Notes under the pieces: generated by a model | What the model was told of the DNA's origin: nothing | What the model saw: only the letters and a program-made list of their open reading frames with translations | Databases searched by the model: none | Part shown: one piece after another, positions 54,513 to 63,980 of the stretch | Layout of the letters: each line of letters begins with the position of its first letter | Numbering within the stretch: the first letter of the stretch is position 1 | Made by a program: the position numbers and the translations under genes | Origin: Pseudomonadota bacterium | Lineage (GTDB): Bacteria > Bdellovibrionota > FAC87 > UBA2466 | Length of the DNA: 64,000 nucleotides | Reading direction: 5' to 3' | NCBI GenBank assembly: GCA_009927165.1 | Contig: RFNO01000108.1 | Coordinates: 29,210-93,209, forward strand

Positions 54513-55775
54513 ATGAAAAAACTACTTGTTGTCTTAGTCTTACTCTCTTCTCCCGTCTTTGCAGTAAAAGAATATTACAGTCTTACTAAAAGCATTCGCT
54601 CCCTGGGAATGGGGGGCGCCTTCATGGGTATGTCGGATGATGAGTATGCCTTGTTCTATAATCCGGCTGGGTTAAGTTTACGGCAAGACAGTTTCGAATT
54701 AATGGTGCGAACAAATGCACATGCTTCTAGTTCGACGATATCAGCTTTAGAGACTTTCAAAAATTTAAGCGGTTCCAACGTGAAGTCCTTAGTGGATACC
54801 CTCAATGAATACCAGGGGAAGCCACTCTACGCCGATGTAGGGTTACTCCCCTACTTTTTGATGAAGAATTGGGCATTGGGAGTTTTAATCGCAGATACAA
54901 AAATGGATTTTCACGTTATCCGCGGACTTCCCACCGATCTTGCAGGACTAGCAGCTACTGACCCCAATGCTCAGATAGCCGATTTGACAGTAATCAGCGA
55001 TAGCGGATTAGTTTTGGGTTATGCGCAGTCTTTGATCGATCCTAATCTTCATGTCGGTTTGAATTTAAAAGGCTTGTTACGAGCTGGGGGAAGACGGGGC
55101 TTTACTGCCAGTGAGTATATAACTCCTGGACAAAAACTGAATATCGATCCCAAAACAATTGGGGGAAGTGGTTTAGGAATCGATTTGGATGCGGGTTTAA
55201 CTTATGAAATGGATTCTCTTCCATTCGGAGTAGTGAGCCGAGCATCACTAGTGTTCAGTAATCTCCTGGCGAGTGATTTTTCTACTTCTCGCCAAGGCGG
55301 AGTTCCTCCACGTTTGACAAGAACGGCGAATTTAGGGTGGTACACAGCTTTTGAGGGGTGGGGCTTTGTAGACAACTTCCACGTTCTTGCCGATATTACT
55401 GATATTTCGTTGGGCGGAGAAACCAACCCGGAATTGGGAGCTCGAGGCGGAGCCTTTTTTAAGAAAGTACACGTAGGATTGGAAATGCCCATTGGTCGCC
55501 TTTCGCTCCGAACCGGCCTTAATCAGGGCTACGTCACTGCAGGTATTGGGCTTAATCTGTCATTCCTGAAGCTCGACTTGGCGACTTATGGCGAGGAAAC
55601 GGCTGAAGATCCTACGCAACAAAGCCGGCGTTATGCTCTTACGCTAGCGTTTGGTTGGGGAAGTGGCCCTGCTGAGCCGATGGTGGCCAAAGAGCCCATT
55701 CGCGAAAAGATAGAAAAACCGGATAAGGCTCCTGCGAAAGAGCCTGCCAAAAACAGCTCAGAAATTAAGAAATAG
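54513..55775 (+). CDS. Outer-membrane barrel protein, FadL/PorV-like
   Basis: A 420-residue protein. Signal peptide KKLLVVLVLLSSPVFA, then SIRSLGMGGAFMGMSDDEYALFYNPAGLSL, the N-terminal pattern shared by FadL-like and PorV/UPF0164-like barrels. Repeated amphipathic strands follow (LGYAQSLIDPNLHVGLNLK, FGVVSRASLVFSN). A Lys/Pro/Ala-rich tail (DKAPAKEPAKN) ends it. It lies 9 bp before the first M16 gene and probably forms one operon with the pair. Confidence 0.75.
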   Translation: MKKLLVVLVLLSSPVFAVKEYYSLTKSIRSLGMGGAFMGMSDDEYALFYNPAGLSLRQDSFELMVRTNAHASSSTISALETFKNLSGSNVKSLVDTLNEYQGKPLYADVGLLPYFLMKNWALGVLIADTKMDFHVIRGLPTDLAGLAATDPNAQIADLTVISDSGLVLGYAQSLIDPNLHVGLNLKGLLRAGGRRGFTASEYITPGQKLNIDPKTIGGSGLGIDLDAGLTYEMDSLPFGVVSRASLVFSNLLASDFSTSRQGGVPPRLTRTANLGWYTAFEGWGFVDNFHVLADITDISLGGETNPELGARGGAFFKKVHVGLEMPIGRLSLRTGLNQGYVTAGIGLNLSFLKLDLATYGEETAEDPTQQSRRYALTLAFGWGSGPAEPMVAKEPIREKIEKPDKAPAKEPAKNSSEIKK

Positions 55776-55784
55776 GATTGATCT

Positions 55785-57152
55785 ATGCAATTTAAAAAAT
55801 TCATTTGTTTGGGTTTAGTTCTTGTGGGAACGCTACACCTTGAAGCGGCTTCCTATGAAAAGTTGGGTGAGAAAAAACTGTTCAACGGGGAAACGGTCCA
55901 GGAATATAAATTTCCTAATGGTCTGAAAGTACTCATGGTTGCAAGAAGCCAAGCTCCCGTTTTGACCTATCAAACTTGGTTTGATGTTGGTTCTTTAAAT
56001 GAAAAATTAGATAAAAAGCTTAACAAGACGGGACTTGCTCACCTTTTTGAGCATATGATGTTTCGGGGCACTCCCCAATATCCTGATGGAAAATTCGATG
56101 AAATAACCTCTCGGCTGGGGAGCGATAAGCAAAACGCTACCACCTACTATTACCGAACTAATTATTACGAAAGTGTTCCTGCATATCAGCTTGAGAAAAT
56201 TATGGAGTTGGAAGCAGACCGGATGGCGAACCTCCATATCGATGCTGAATTGCTTGAGAAAGAAAAAGGTGCGGTTGTGGGCGAACTCCGTCGAGCCCTG
56301 GACAATCCCAATCGACTTGCCTGGGATGAGCTGATGAGATTGATGTATGCAGAATCTCCCTATCGCTACACTGTTTTGGGAACCGAAGAGGAAATTAAAG
56401 GATTCACTCAAGAGGAAGCAGACTATTTTTATAAAACGTTTTATGCACCCAATAACTGCACTCTGATTGTAGTGGGAGACACCAAAGAAGAAATTCTTTT
56501 ACCTTTAGTAGAAAAGTTTTACGGAAAAATGAAAACTCAGGAAATTCCCAAGTTGGAGTTCAAAAATGAACCTGCGCAAACGCAAGAAAAGCGTTGGGAA
56601 GGCAAACATCCTCAAGCTACTTCAGAAGTCATGTTGATTGGGTATCGAGTTCCCTCCGTAACCGACCCAGATGCTATCCCCCTGTCGCTCCTCTCTTCCC
56701 ATCTTTCACAGGGAATGGAAGCACGGCTTAGAAAAAGCCTCGTAGACAAGGGCATTGCTGTTGGCGCCAGTGCTGGAGTGAGTAGCCGCCCTGACTTATT
56801 CGAGTTTAGTGTCGCCCTTTCAGAAAAGCACACTGCAGAAGAAGCACTGAAAGTTATCGACCGAGAAATAGCTCTTCTTCACCAAAGTCAGATTTCAAAG
56901 CCAGCTTTTGAAAGAGCTCTCAATCAGGAATTGTTGAACCTCTATGGAAGCATTTCGGACAATAATTCCCTTGCCAACCTTTTTGGCGAATATCTGATGT
57001 TGTCTGGTAATCACATGCGCGGACTTGAAATTTTGGAAGGCTATAAAAAGCTCAATCCGTCAGATCTTCAAAAGGCTGCGAAGAAGTATTTCCGAAAAGA
57101 AAACAGGTCCGTCGTCATTGTACGGCCCGTTAAGAAGGGAAAAGTATCATGA
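55785..57152 (+). CDS. M16 zinc peptidase, catalytic subunit, exported
   Basis: A 455-residue pitrilysin-family protein with a signal peptide (FICLGLVLVGTLHLEA). The inverted zinc motif HLFEH lies near residue 86 and the third ligand in MELEADRMANL about 70 residues on. The C-terminal half is a second M16 fold (LIGYRVPSVTDPDAIPL). Exported M16 peptidases degrade peptides in the periplasm. It overlaps the second M16 gene by 4 bp. Confidence 0.9.
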   Translation: MQFKKFICLGLVLVGTLHLEAASYEKLGEKKLFNGETVQEYKFPNGLKVLMVARSQAPVLTYQTWFDVGSLNEKLDKKLNKTGLAHLFEHMMFRGTPQYPDGKFDEITSRLGSDKQNATTYYYRTNYYESVPAYQLEKIMELEADRMANLHIDAELLEKEKGAVVGELRRALDNPNRLAWDELMRLMYAESPYRYTVLGTEEEIKGFTQEEADYFYKTFYAPNNCTLIVVGDTKEEILLPLVEKFYGKMKTQEIPKLEFKNEPAQTQEKRWEGKHPQATSEVMLIGYRVPSVTDPDAIPLSLLSSHLSQGMEARLRKSLVDKGIAVGASAGVSSRPDLFEFSVALSEKHTAEEALKVIDREIALLHQSQISKPAFERALNQELLNLYGSISDNNSLANLFGEYLMLSGNHMRGLEILEGYKKLNPSDLQKAAKKYFRKENRSVVIVRPVKKGKVS

Positions 57153-58531
57153 AACGTCTTCTACTGGTTACTGTAGGCGTTCTCTTTTTTAGTATTTGGG
57201 CTTTGGCCGAAGAGCCCAGGTTGATTCATGAAGAGGATCCATCTGCTCTGATTTCCGATATCCAAGTGATTGTAAAAACGGGCGCAGTGGAAGAACCGCT
57301 TAACAAAACAGGGATAACCAATATTTTTTCGGAACTCATGTTAAGAGGAACGAAAAAATACGATCGGCAAAAATTTCAAAGCAATTTGGAAAAGCTAGGA
57401 GCTACTTTAGGTGTTTCCGTTTACCACGACCGAATTGTTTTTTCGGGGAGAGTAATAAAAGAGAATACCTTTGAGTTTATGAAACTGCTTGAAGAAGCGC
57501 TCCTTTACCCAAAGTTTTTGGAAACAGAATTTAATTCGCTCAAAGTCGAAATCATAAACGAAATTGCTCATGTCAAAAATTCAAACAATCGTTTGGGAGG
57601 GTTAGCCATAAGGCAGGAACTTTTTAAAGGTACACCTCTTGAGAAGCCTGTTGTTGGAACACTGTCAACCGTAAGAACCATCCAATTAAATGACGTCGTG
57701 AGGAGCTATAACAATGCCCTTCACAGGGCAAATCTTCTCTTTGCTATTGCATCCCCTTTTAAAGATTCCCAATGGAAAGTTATTTTAAAAGACATTTGGA
57801 AAAAACTGCCAGATGGGGCTCAGAGAGCCCGAAGAGTGTTTGAACCTAAGGTTCCCACAGAGCCCACACTTATCGTTATTCATAAACCCAAAACGTCAAC
57901 CGGGGTTTTAACCTTTGCTCAGCGTGGAATCACTGCGCAAGATCAAGAAAGATACACGTTGGGTGTTGGTAATTTTTCTTTTGGTGGGGAGCCGCTGGTA
58001 AGCCGCTTATTCAGAACGATTCGAGGTGAGCTGGGTTGGACGTATGCAATTAATTCAGGTTACGGTTCGATGGGCGGGCTATCCTACCAACCAGGGCTAT
58101 ATACGATTGTATCTACTCCGTCGGTTGAATTCACTGCAAAAACACTTTTCAAGACGCTATCCAGTTGGCAGGACTATTTAAGAAAGGGATTAAAGAAAGA
58201 TGAGATTGTGTTAGCACAGGAAAGCTTGGTTAATTCTTACCCTTTTGAATTTGAATCTTCAGAAAAGCGGTTGGGGCATAAAGTTTATAGCGAACTCTAT
58301 GGTGTACCTACTTTGTCTCAGGAGGAATACAAAAAGATTATCGACAATATCGGAAACAAGGAAATTAGAAAGTCTTTGAAAGACAAACAGACTGAAAAAG
58401 GTTGGTTGATTACCTTAGTGGCAGATAAGGATATGGTTGAAAAACTTCTTGCTGAAGAGCAAAAAGGAATTCCGACTGAACAACAACTCAAAATTAGCAA
58501 AGTAATTAACCCTAGCGATCTAGTAGAGTAG
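57149..58531 (+). CDS. M16-family non-catalytic partner, exported
   Basis: A 460-residue M16 homologue with a signal peptide (RLLLVTVGVLFFSIWALA). The region aligned to the zinc motif reads NIFSELMLRGT in place of H-x-x-E-H, so the metal site is lost, while the second-half block FSFGGEPLVSRLFRTIRGELGWTY, with the R/Y residues that bind peptide, is kept. This active/inactive pairing is known for mitochondrial processing peptidase and several bacterial M16B pairs. Coupled to the upstream gene by ATGA. Confidence 0.9.
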   Translation: MKRLLLVTVGVLFFSIWALAEEPRLIHEEDPSALISDIQVIVKTGAVEEPLNKTGITNIFSELMLRGTKKYDRQKFQSNLEKLGATLGVSVYHDRIVFSGRVIKENTFEFMKLLEEALLYPKFLETEFNSLKVEIINEIAHVKNSNNRLGGLAIRQELFKGTPLEKPVVGTLSTVRTIQLNDVVRSYNNALHRANLLFAIASPFKDSQWKVILKDIWKKLPDGAQRARRVFEPKVPTEPTLIVIHKPKTSTGVLTFAQRGITAQDQERYTLGVGNFSFGGEPLVSRLFRTIRGELGWTYAINSGYGSMGGLSYQPGLYTIVSTPSVEFTAKTLFKTLSSWQDYLRKGLKKDEIVLAQESLVNSYPFEFESSEKRLGHKVYSELYGVPTLSQEEYKKIIDNIGNKEIRKSLKDKQTEKGWLITLVADKDMVEKLLAEEQKGIPTEQQLKISKVINPSDLVE

Positions 58532-58547
58532 AATCGAACGAGCCTAA

Positions 58548-59306
58548 TTATTTCAAACGGAGAATTTCATCCCTTAGCGTAGGGCCACAAGTGATGAAGC
58601 TTTTGCTTTGAATAGTTTTTTCCCCGTGAAAATCAAAATACTCTCCACCAGCTTCTTCTACCATGCAGGCCAAAGGAGCAATATCCCAAATTGAAACTAC
58701 CGGATCAATCATCGCATCTACTGCTCCTCTAAGGACCAATGAGTGGCCGAAGCAATCCGTGTATCCTCGACAAATCTCGGTTTGTTGATGAAGCGATTTT
58801 AAAACATGCTGTTTCCCAGCTTCCTCAAAAGCGTAAACATCACCCACTGAAACTAACGCATTTTCCAGTTTTTGAGCTTGTGAAACATGAATTTGATGTC
58901 CATTACAAAATGTTCCGAGTCCGGTGCCTGCCCAATAAGTTTCATCGAGCGCAGGTAATACCATGATGCCCCCAATCGGTTTTCCTCGATCTAAAAGACC
59001 AATCAAAGTTCCAAAAAGAGGAATACCTCGGATAAAGCTGCGAGTGCCATCGATAGGGTCTACCGTCCAAACATATTGATTCTGAATCGATTCTTCCCCC
59101 AACTCTTCGCCTAAAATTCCAAATCCAGGAAAATCAGCGAGCAGGGCTTTTCGAATAAATTCTTCAGTCTTTTTATCTGCCACCGTGACAGGAGTTTGAT
59201 TCTCCTTCATTTCAATTAAGATAGGCTGACGAAAATAAGCATAAGCCATGTCCGCCGCTTCTTCAGCAATATCAGTAGCAGCTTCAAGAATATCTTCTAG
59301 TTCATT
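58548..59306 (-). CDS. Inositol monophosphatase-family phosphatase, HisN-like
   Basis: A 252-residue Li-sensitive phosphatase fold: VTVADKKTEEFI, GILGEELGEE, WTVDPIDGTRSFIRGIPLFG (two metal Asp) and SIWDIAPLACMVEEAGG. The pattern fits histidinol-phosphate phosphatase (HisN) or inositol monophosphatase. ATG 59306 is used; an in-frame TTG/GTG at 59348/59345, 7-10 bp after the neighbouring stop, is a possible earlier start. Confidence 0.85.
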   Translation of the reverse strand, partial: NELEDILEAATDIAEEAADMAYAYFRQPILIEMKENQTPVTVADKKTEEFIRKALLADFPGFGILGEELGEESIQNQYVWTVDPIDGTRSFIRGIPLFGTLIGLLDRGKPIGGIMVLPALDETYWAGTGLGTFCNGHQIHVSQAQKLENALVSVGDVYAFEEAGKQHVLKSLHQQTEICRGYTDCFGHSLVLRGAVDAMIDPVVSIWDIAPLACMVEEAGGEYFDFHGEKTIQSKSFITCGPTLRDEILRLK

Positions 59307-59355
59307 CATGGGAAAAGGTATCGCACAGGTTTGCTCAATGCGCACCAAAAAAGGC

Positions 59356-60360
59356 TCAAATTAAGCTGTCGTGATTGAAATGGGGCGTCTTATGAAAATA
59401 AGTTCCGTAGGCTTTGTGAAAATTTGTCCATCCCGAGGATTGAGTTTCATTCATCAAGTGATTTTGGATGCTATTGATTCGTGAATCCATGTGATCCAGC
59501 CAATGAAGGACTTCTGCTTCCAACGTGTGTGGTACTTTCGGGGAACCATGTTCCAATTTGCCATGATGACTTAAAATGAGGTGTTTTAAATGATTCTCAA
59601 GGTCTTTGGGAAAACCTTTCAGTGTTTGTATTTTTCGATCAATCAACGTTAAGCCGATTGCAATGTGTCCGACCAATCGTCCTTCGTCGGTATAGCCAAC
59701 TTTGCCCTCGTAACGAAGCTCATAAATTTTGCCGAAATCATGAAAAGCTGCTCCAAAAACCAGAAGATCTCGATTGAGAAATGGATAAAAGGGAAGAACC
59801 GCGTCCACTAGCTTTATCAATTGAAGTGAGTGACACAGCAGTCCGCCAATAAAAGCATGGTGAATAGTTTTAGCAGCGGGACATATACGGTACCGCTCAG
59901 CAATTTCAGGATCTTGCAAGAGAGCTAATCCGAGTTGTTTTACCCAAGAATTTTCAAGACCCGAGAAAATCTGGACCAGCTCTAAATAAAGTCGGTCTAA
60001 GTCTTCCGGAGCTTGGGGCAGGTAGTCTTCCAGTCGGTATTCGTGCGGTGCTAAGGGAGAAATATGATCCAGCGCTAATTGGGACTTATTTTGGAATACC
60101 CCGAGTTTTCCGCCTACTGCAATCACGTCGCCTTCCTGAAACTCTTGGCTAAGACCTTCGGCGTCGTTCCACACTCGGCAGTCTATTTCTCCTGTTTTAT
60201 CCGCAAGGATCATTGCCAAGTAAGCCTTACCCGCTTTATTTTGCAGTATTTCCTTAGACTTAACCAAGAAACTACTTCTTACCGTATCTTTTGGTTGTAA
60301 ATCTCGGACGAAGAGAACCTTGGTGATGGGAGCTGGTGAAACCGGAATCTGCTCATTCAT
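59356..60360 (-). CDS. YhaM-like 3'-5' exoribonuclease (OB fold + HD domain)
   Basis: A 334-residue protein: an N-terminal OB-fold (RSSFLVKSKEILQNKAGKAYL, GEIDCRVWNDAE) and a C-terminal HD domain (HHAFIGGLLCHSLQL, FGAAFHDFGKIYEL, HLILSHHGKLEHGSP, LHWLDHMDSRI), the order in YhaM/CbfA nucleases of Gram-positives. The metal-binding HD pair is intact. It lies immediately upstream of the HisN-like gene on the minus strand, divergent from gap. Confidence 0.87.
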   Translation of the reverse strand: MNEQIPVSPAPITKVLFVRDLQPKDTVRSSFLVKSKEILQNKAGKAYLAMILADKTGEIDCRVWNDAEGLSQEFQEGDVIAVGGKLGVFQNKSQLALDHISPLAPHEYRLEDYLPQAPEDLDRLYLELVQIFSGLENSWVKQLGLALLQDPEIAERYRICPAAKTIHHAFIGGLLCHSLQLIKLVDAVLPFYPFLNRDLLVFGAAFHDFGKIYELRYEGKVGYTDEGRLVGHIAIGLTLIDRKIQTLKGFPKDLENHLKHLILSHHGKLEHGSPKVPHTLEAEVLHWLDHMDSRINSIQNHLMNETQSSGWTNFHKAYGTYFHKTPHFNHDSLI

Positions 60361-60412
60361 GAGAGGAGGGATACTCGGAGTTGGCCCACCATGTCAATGA
60401 GAGTGAAATACA

Positions 60413-60441
60413 TTGTCGGCTAAACGAAAAGCCAATATATA
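60413..60441 (+). promoter_or_regulatory. Candidate sigma-70 promoter for gap-pgk-tpiA-secG-tRNA-Leu
   Basis: TTGTCG at 60413 and TATATA at 60436 with a 17-bp spacer, about 40 bp before the gap ATG. No other promoter-sized gap occurs before the tRNA. Confidence 0.6.
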
Positions 60442-60482
60442 TAAATGCCTAAAAACAGGACTCTTTTCTAGAAGGGAAGCCC

Positions 60483-61499
60483 ATGAAAAAAATACGTGTT
60501 GCTATCAACGGTTTTGGACGAATCGGTCGAGTAACGACTCGCGAAATGATGAGCCGATCCGATTTTGAATTGGTGGCTATCAACGATTTGACTCCCACGG
60601 ATCAGGCAGCACATCTTCTCAAATATGATTCCGTTCACGGAGTTTGGCCCAAAAACGTGAAAGCAGAAAAAGAAGGTTTGAGTATTGATGGGCAATCGAT
60701 ACAGGTTTTTGCGATGAGAGATCCTGCCGAACTACCTTGGGCAAAACTAGGTGTAGATTTGGTTTTCGAAAGTACGGGAGTTTTCACAGACTACGCTGGA
60801 GCCTCCAAACATCTTAAAGCAGGAGCCAAGAAGGTTATTATTTCTGCTCCTTGTAAAGACAACGACAAGATCCGTACTTTTGTAATGGGAATAAATCACG
60901 AATCTTACAATCCATCGCAAGATCATATTGTATCGAATGCTTCTTGCACTACTAATTGCTTGGCCCCGGTCGTAAAAGTGTTGCACGATAATTTTAAAGT
61001 CCAAAGAGGACTCATGACGACAGTTCACTCTTACACCAATGACCAGAGAGTTTTGGATCTGGTGCATTCCGATTATCGTCGGATGCGAGCAGCTGCTCTC
61101 AATATGATCCCAACTTCAACGGGCGCTGCTAAAGCCGTGACTTTGGTAATTCCCGAGTTGAAAGGAAAGCTGACCGGAACTGCTGTTAGGGTTCCTACTC
61201 CCAATGTTTCTTTAGTGGATTTTGTAGCTGACTTAGGAAAAACGACTACTGTTGAAGAAGTAAATGACGCCTTTGTGAAAGCTGCTCAATGTGGACCCCT
61301 CAAGAATATTCTAAACGCGGTAAAAGAGGAGCTGGTTTCTTCAGACTTTAATGGAACTTCTTGGTCATCCAGTGTTGATCTTCATTCAACCATGGTTATC
61401 GATGGTAACATGGTTAAAGTATTAAGCTGGTACGATAATGAAACTGGCTTTTCCTGTCGTATGCTGGATTTAGCTATGTGGATGGCAAAGAGTTTTTAA
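60483..61499 (+). CDS. gap: Glyceraldehyde-3-phosphate dehydrogenase
   Basis: A 338-residue glycolytic dehydrogenase: NGFGRIGRVTTRE NAD loop, catalytic SNASCTTNCLAPV, and WYDNETGFSCRMLDL near the C-terminus. GAAGGGAAG precedes the ATG. It heads gap-pgk-tpiA, sharing its last base with the pgk ATG. Confidence 0.97.
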   Translation: MKKIRVAINGFGRIGRVTTREMMSRSDFELVAINDLTPTDQAAHLLKYDSVHGVWPKNVKAEKEGLSIDGQSIQVFAMRDPAELPWAKLGVDLVFESTGVFTDYAGASKHLKAGAKKVIISAPCKDNDKIRTFVMGINHESYNPSQDHIVSNASCTTNCLAPVVKVLHDNFKVQRGLMTTVHSYTNDQRVLDLVHSDYRRMRAAALNMIPTSTGAAKAVTLVIPELKGKLTGTAVRVPTPNVSLVDFVADLGKTTTVEEVNDAFVKAAQCGPLKNILNAVKEELVSSDFNGTSWSSSVDLHSTMVIDGNMVKVLSWYDNETGFSCRMLDLAMWMAKSF

Positions 61500-62716
61500 T
61501 GCAAAAAGAGATTAGAAAAATTCAGGAACTCGATCTCAGGGGTAAGCGAGTTTTTGTGCGGGTCGACTTCAATGTGCCTTTGAAACACGATGGCGATAAG
61601 TGGGTTGTAACGGATTCAAAGCGTATTGAAGGGGCCTTAGAGACCATTCGACATGTGATTGCTTCCGAGGGTAAATGTATTTTGGCCTCTCATCTGGGGC
61701 GCCCCAAGGGAAAACGCGATTCAAAGTACAGTCTCGAGCCAGTGGGAGCCAAACTTTCCGAGCTCTTGGGTAAAGATGTCATTCTTACAGATGACTGTAT
61801 TGGGGATGGTGCCAAAAGTTTATCGTTGCGAATGCGTAACGGAGATGTGCTGCTCCTAGAGAATTTGCGTTTTCACGAAGGGGAAGAAGAAAATTCTCCT
61901 GATTTCGTAGCAAAGCTGCTTGAGCTTACCGATGTTTATGTAAATGATGCTTTCGGGACCATGCACCGAGCACATGCTTCGACTGTAGGGCTTCCTAAAA
62001 TGGTCCCGCAAAGGGGAGCTGGATTTTTAGTTCAAAAAGAGCTTCAGTACTTAAGTAAACTGCGAGAGTTACCTGAGCGTCCTTTCATGCTCATCATGGG
62101 GGGAGCAAAAATTTCCGACAAAATCAGCATTCTGGAACATTTTCTTCCCAAAGTAGATAAAGTGTTTATTGGGGGAGCGATGGCGTATGCTTTTTTAAAG
62201 TCTCAAGGCCATTCGATTGGTAAAAGTCTTTGTGACGAAAAACAAGAACAGCTTGCCAGCAAAATTCTTAAAATTGCTGATGCTCGAAGAGTGAAAATTC
62301 TGTTGCCCGTTGATCATGTGATGGCTCGTTCTTTGAAAGATGTGGCAGGAATGAAAACTACTGAGAATACAGAAATTCCCAATGATTTTTTAGGGGTGGA
62401 TGTAGGTCCAAAGACCCTTGAGCTTTTCAAAAGTGAGCTTGATGGTGCTAAAACAATATTTTGGAACGGGCCCATGGGGGTTTTTGAACAACCTGAATTT
62501 GCAAAAGGTACTTTTGAGTTGGCGCGTATTATCGCCGAAACTGCAGCTTTGAAATTAGCCGGTGGGGGAGATTCGGCTGCTGCTATTTCTCAGTCGGGCT
62601 CTGACTCGAAATTCGATTTCATCAGCACAGGTGGGGGAGCTACGTTGGAGTTTTTGGAAGGTCGAGAATTTGCTGGCTTAAAAGTTTTGGAATTTCGGAA
62701 AACAGGCGACGCATGA
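61499..62716 (+). CDS. pgk: Phosphoglycerate kinase
   Basis: Pgk makes ATP from 1,3-bisphosphoglycerate. RVFVRVDFNVPL, SHLGRPKGKRD, ENLRFHEGEEEN, NDAFGTMHRAHAST and the C-terminal GGGDSAAAI are canonical; 405 residues. ATG 61499 is chosen (1-bp overlap with gap) over an upstream GTG inside gap. Overlaps tpiA by 4 bp. Confidence 0.97.
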   Translation: MQKEIRKIQELDLRGKRVFVRVDFNVPLKHDGDKWVVTDSKRIEGALETIRHVIASEGKCILASHLGRPKGKRDSKYSLEPVGAKLSELLGKDVILTDDCIGDGAKSLSLRMRNGDVLLLENLRFHEGEEENSPDFVAKLLELTDVYVNDAFGTMHRAHASTVGLPKMVPQRGAGFLVQKELQYLSKLRELPERPFMLIMGGAKISDKISILEHFLPKVDKVFIGGAMAYAFLKSQGHSIGKSLCDEKQEQLASKILKIADARRVKILLPVDHVMARSLKDVAGMKTTENTEIPNDFLGVDVGPKTLELFKSELDGAKTIFWNGPMGVFEQPEFAKGTFELARIIAETAALKLAGGGDSAAAISQSGSDSKFDFISTGGGATLEFLEGREFAGLKVLEFRKTGDA

Positions 62717-63498
62717 GTAAACGAAAGTTTCTTTTCGCTGCAAACTGGAAAATGAATAAACGGGTTTCTGATGTAGCTCCATTCATAGCTGATTTAAATC
62801 GCGAACTCGAATTGTTGAAAGGGAAAGTGGCGCAGGATTTTGAAGTCGTAATAGCTCCTCCAGCAACCCATCTTCTCCCTGCAGTGGACTCGAGTAAAAA
62901 TACGGCAATCCAAATTGGGGCGCAGAATTGTGGGCACGCGAAATCGGGCGCATTCACTGGCGAAATTTCTCCGCAGGTCTTGAAAGAAATTCATTGTGAA
63001 TGGGTTATCTTAGGGCACTCCGAACGAAGACATCTTTATTTGGAAGACGATGCACGAATATTAGGGAGGCTCAAAGCAGCTTGGGATGAGCAGCTCAAAG
63101 TGATTCTCTGTGTAGGAGAAACCCTTCCCGAAAGGAAAGGGCAGCGAACCACCCAAGTGGTGGAAAGACAGCTTCAAATACTCAGAGAAGCCTCCGGGAT
63201 CCCGGAAGACCGATTGGTGGTTGCTTATGAGCCCGTCTGGGCCATTGGAACGGGGGAAAACGCAACTCCCGACCAGGCTCAAGAAGTCCATCAGTTCATT
63301 CGAAACTGGCTTAAAAGTAATTTTTCAAATTCCGCTTCAGAAAAAACTCGAATTCTCTATGGGGGAAGTGTTAAACCAGATAATTCACAGGAGTTGATGG
63401 GTAAGCCCGATGTAGATGGATTTTTGGTAGGTGGGGCGAGCCTAGAAGTGAGCAGTTTTTTGGGAATTATAAAAAACGCTTTCAAATCAAGGGGTTAA
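62713..63498 (+). CDS. tpiA: Triosephosphate isomerase
   Basis: FAANWKMNKRVSD with the substrate Lys, VILGHSERRHLY with the catalytic His, VVAYEPVWAIGTG with the catalytic Glu and ILYGGSVKPDN make the family pattern in 261 residues. ATGA overlap with pgk and a 2-bp gap to secG. Confidence 0.97.
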   Translation: MSKRKFLFAANWKMNKRVSDVAPFIADLNRELELLKGKVAQDFEVVIAPPATHLLPAVDSSKNTAIQIGAQNCGHAKSGAFTGEISPQVLKEIHCEWVILGHSERRHLYLEDDARILGRLKAAWDEQLKVILCVGETLPERKGQRTTQVVERQLQILREASGIPEDRLVVAYEPVWAIGTGENATPDQAQEVHQFIRNWLKSNFSNSASEKTRILYGGSVKPDNSQELMGKPDVDGFLVGGASLEVSSFLGIIKNAFKSRG

Positions 63499-63500
63499 AA

Positions 63501-63881
63501 GTGACCGTATTAATCGCAGTACATTTCGTTATCTGTCTCTTCCTAGTTCTTGTCATTCTTTTGCAACCTGGAAAAGGTGATGGGGGAGTTGGTTTTGGTG
63601 CAGCTTCTGGCAGCAGTCAAAGCATTTTTGGAAGTCGTGGGGCAGGGAATTTTCTTACAAAAACGACTTCAATAGCAGCTTGTTTATTTTTGGTTACCAG
63701 CTTTTTCTTGACTCGATCACGGATGCAGGAATTTAACAGCAGTGTCATAAAAAACGAGCCGGTTCAAGAAGCTCCTAAAACAGAACCGACTCCTTCTGCC
63801 GAGGGAAAAGAGGGTGCAAAAGCGCCTGCTCCAGAAGCAGAGAAAGTGACAACAACTCAAAAGGAAAAAGCAACGAAGTAG
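63501..63881 (+). CDS. secG: Preprotein translocase subunit SecG
   Basis: A small Sec channel subunit of 126 residues with two membrane helices (VHFVICLFLVLVILL and IAACLFLVTSFFL) separated by the conserved QPGKGDGGVGFGAASGSSQS-IFGSRGAG loop. The C-terminal 45 residues are a charged Pro/Glu/Lys/Ala-rich tail. GTG start 2 bp after tpiA; a tRNA-Leu follows 14 bp on. Confidence 0.94.
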   Translation: MTVLIAVHFVICLFLVLVILLQPGKGDGGVGFGAASGSSQSIFGSRGAGNFLTKTTSIAACLFLVTSFFLTRSRMQEFNSSVIKNEPVQEAPKTEPTPSAEGKEGAKAPAPEAEKVTTTQKEKATK

Positions 63882-63895
63882 TTTTTTCTTAGTGT

Positions 63896-63980
63896 GCGGC
63901 GGTGGTGGAATTGGTAGACACGCATGTTTGAGGGGCATGTGCCGCGAGGCGTGGGGGTTCGAGTCCCCCCCGCCGCACCA
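63896..63980 (+). tRNA. tRNA-Leu (anticodon GAG)
   Basis: An 85-nt tRNA with a long variable arm. Acceptor GCGGCGG (63896-63902) pairs with CCGCCGC (63970-63976), discriminator A, and CCA is encoded (63978-63980). The anticodon stem is CATGT/GCATG (one G-U pair) with loop TTGAGGG, anticodon GAG at 63930-63932, reading CUC/CUU. T-arm GGGGG-TTCGAGT-CCCCC. It follows secG, as in many proteobacteria. Confidence 0.97.

Noticed and set aside
62640..62957. 105-codon minus-strand frame over pgk/tpiA
   Set aside because: Antisense shadow of two clearly conserved glycolytic genes.
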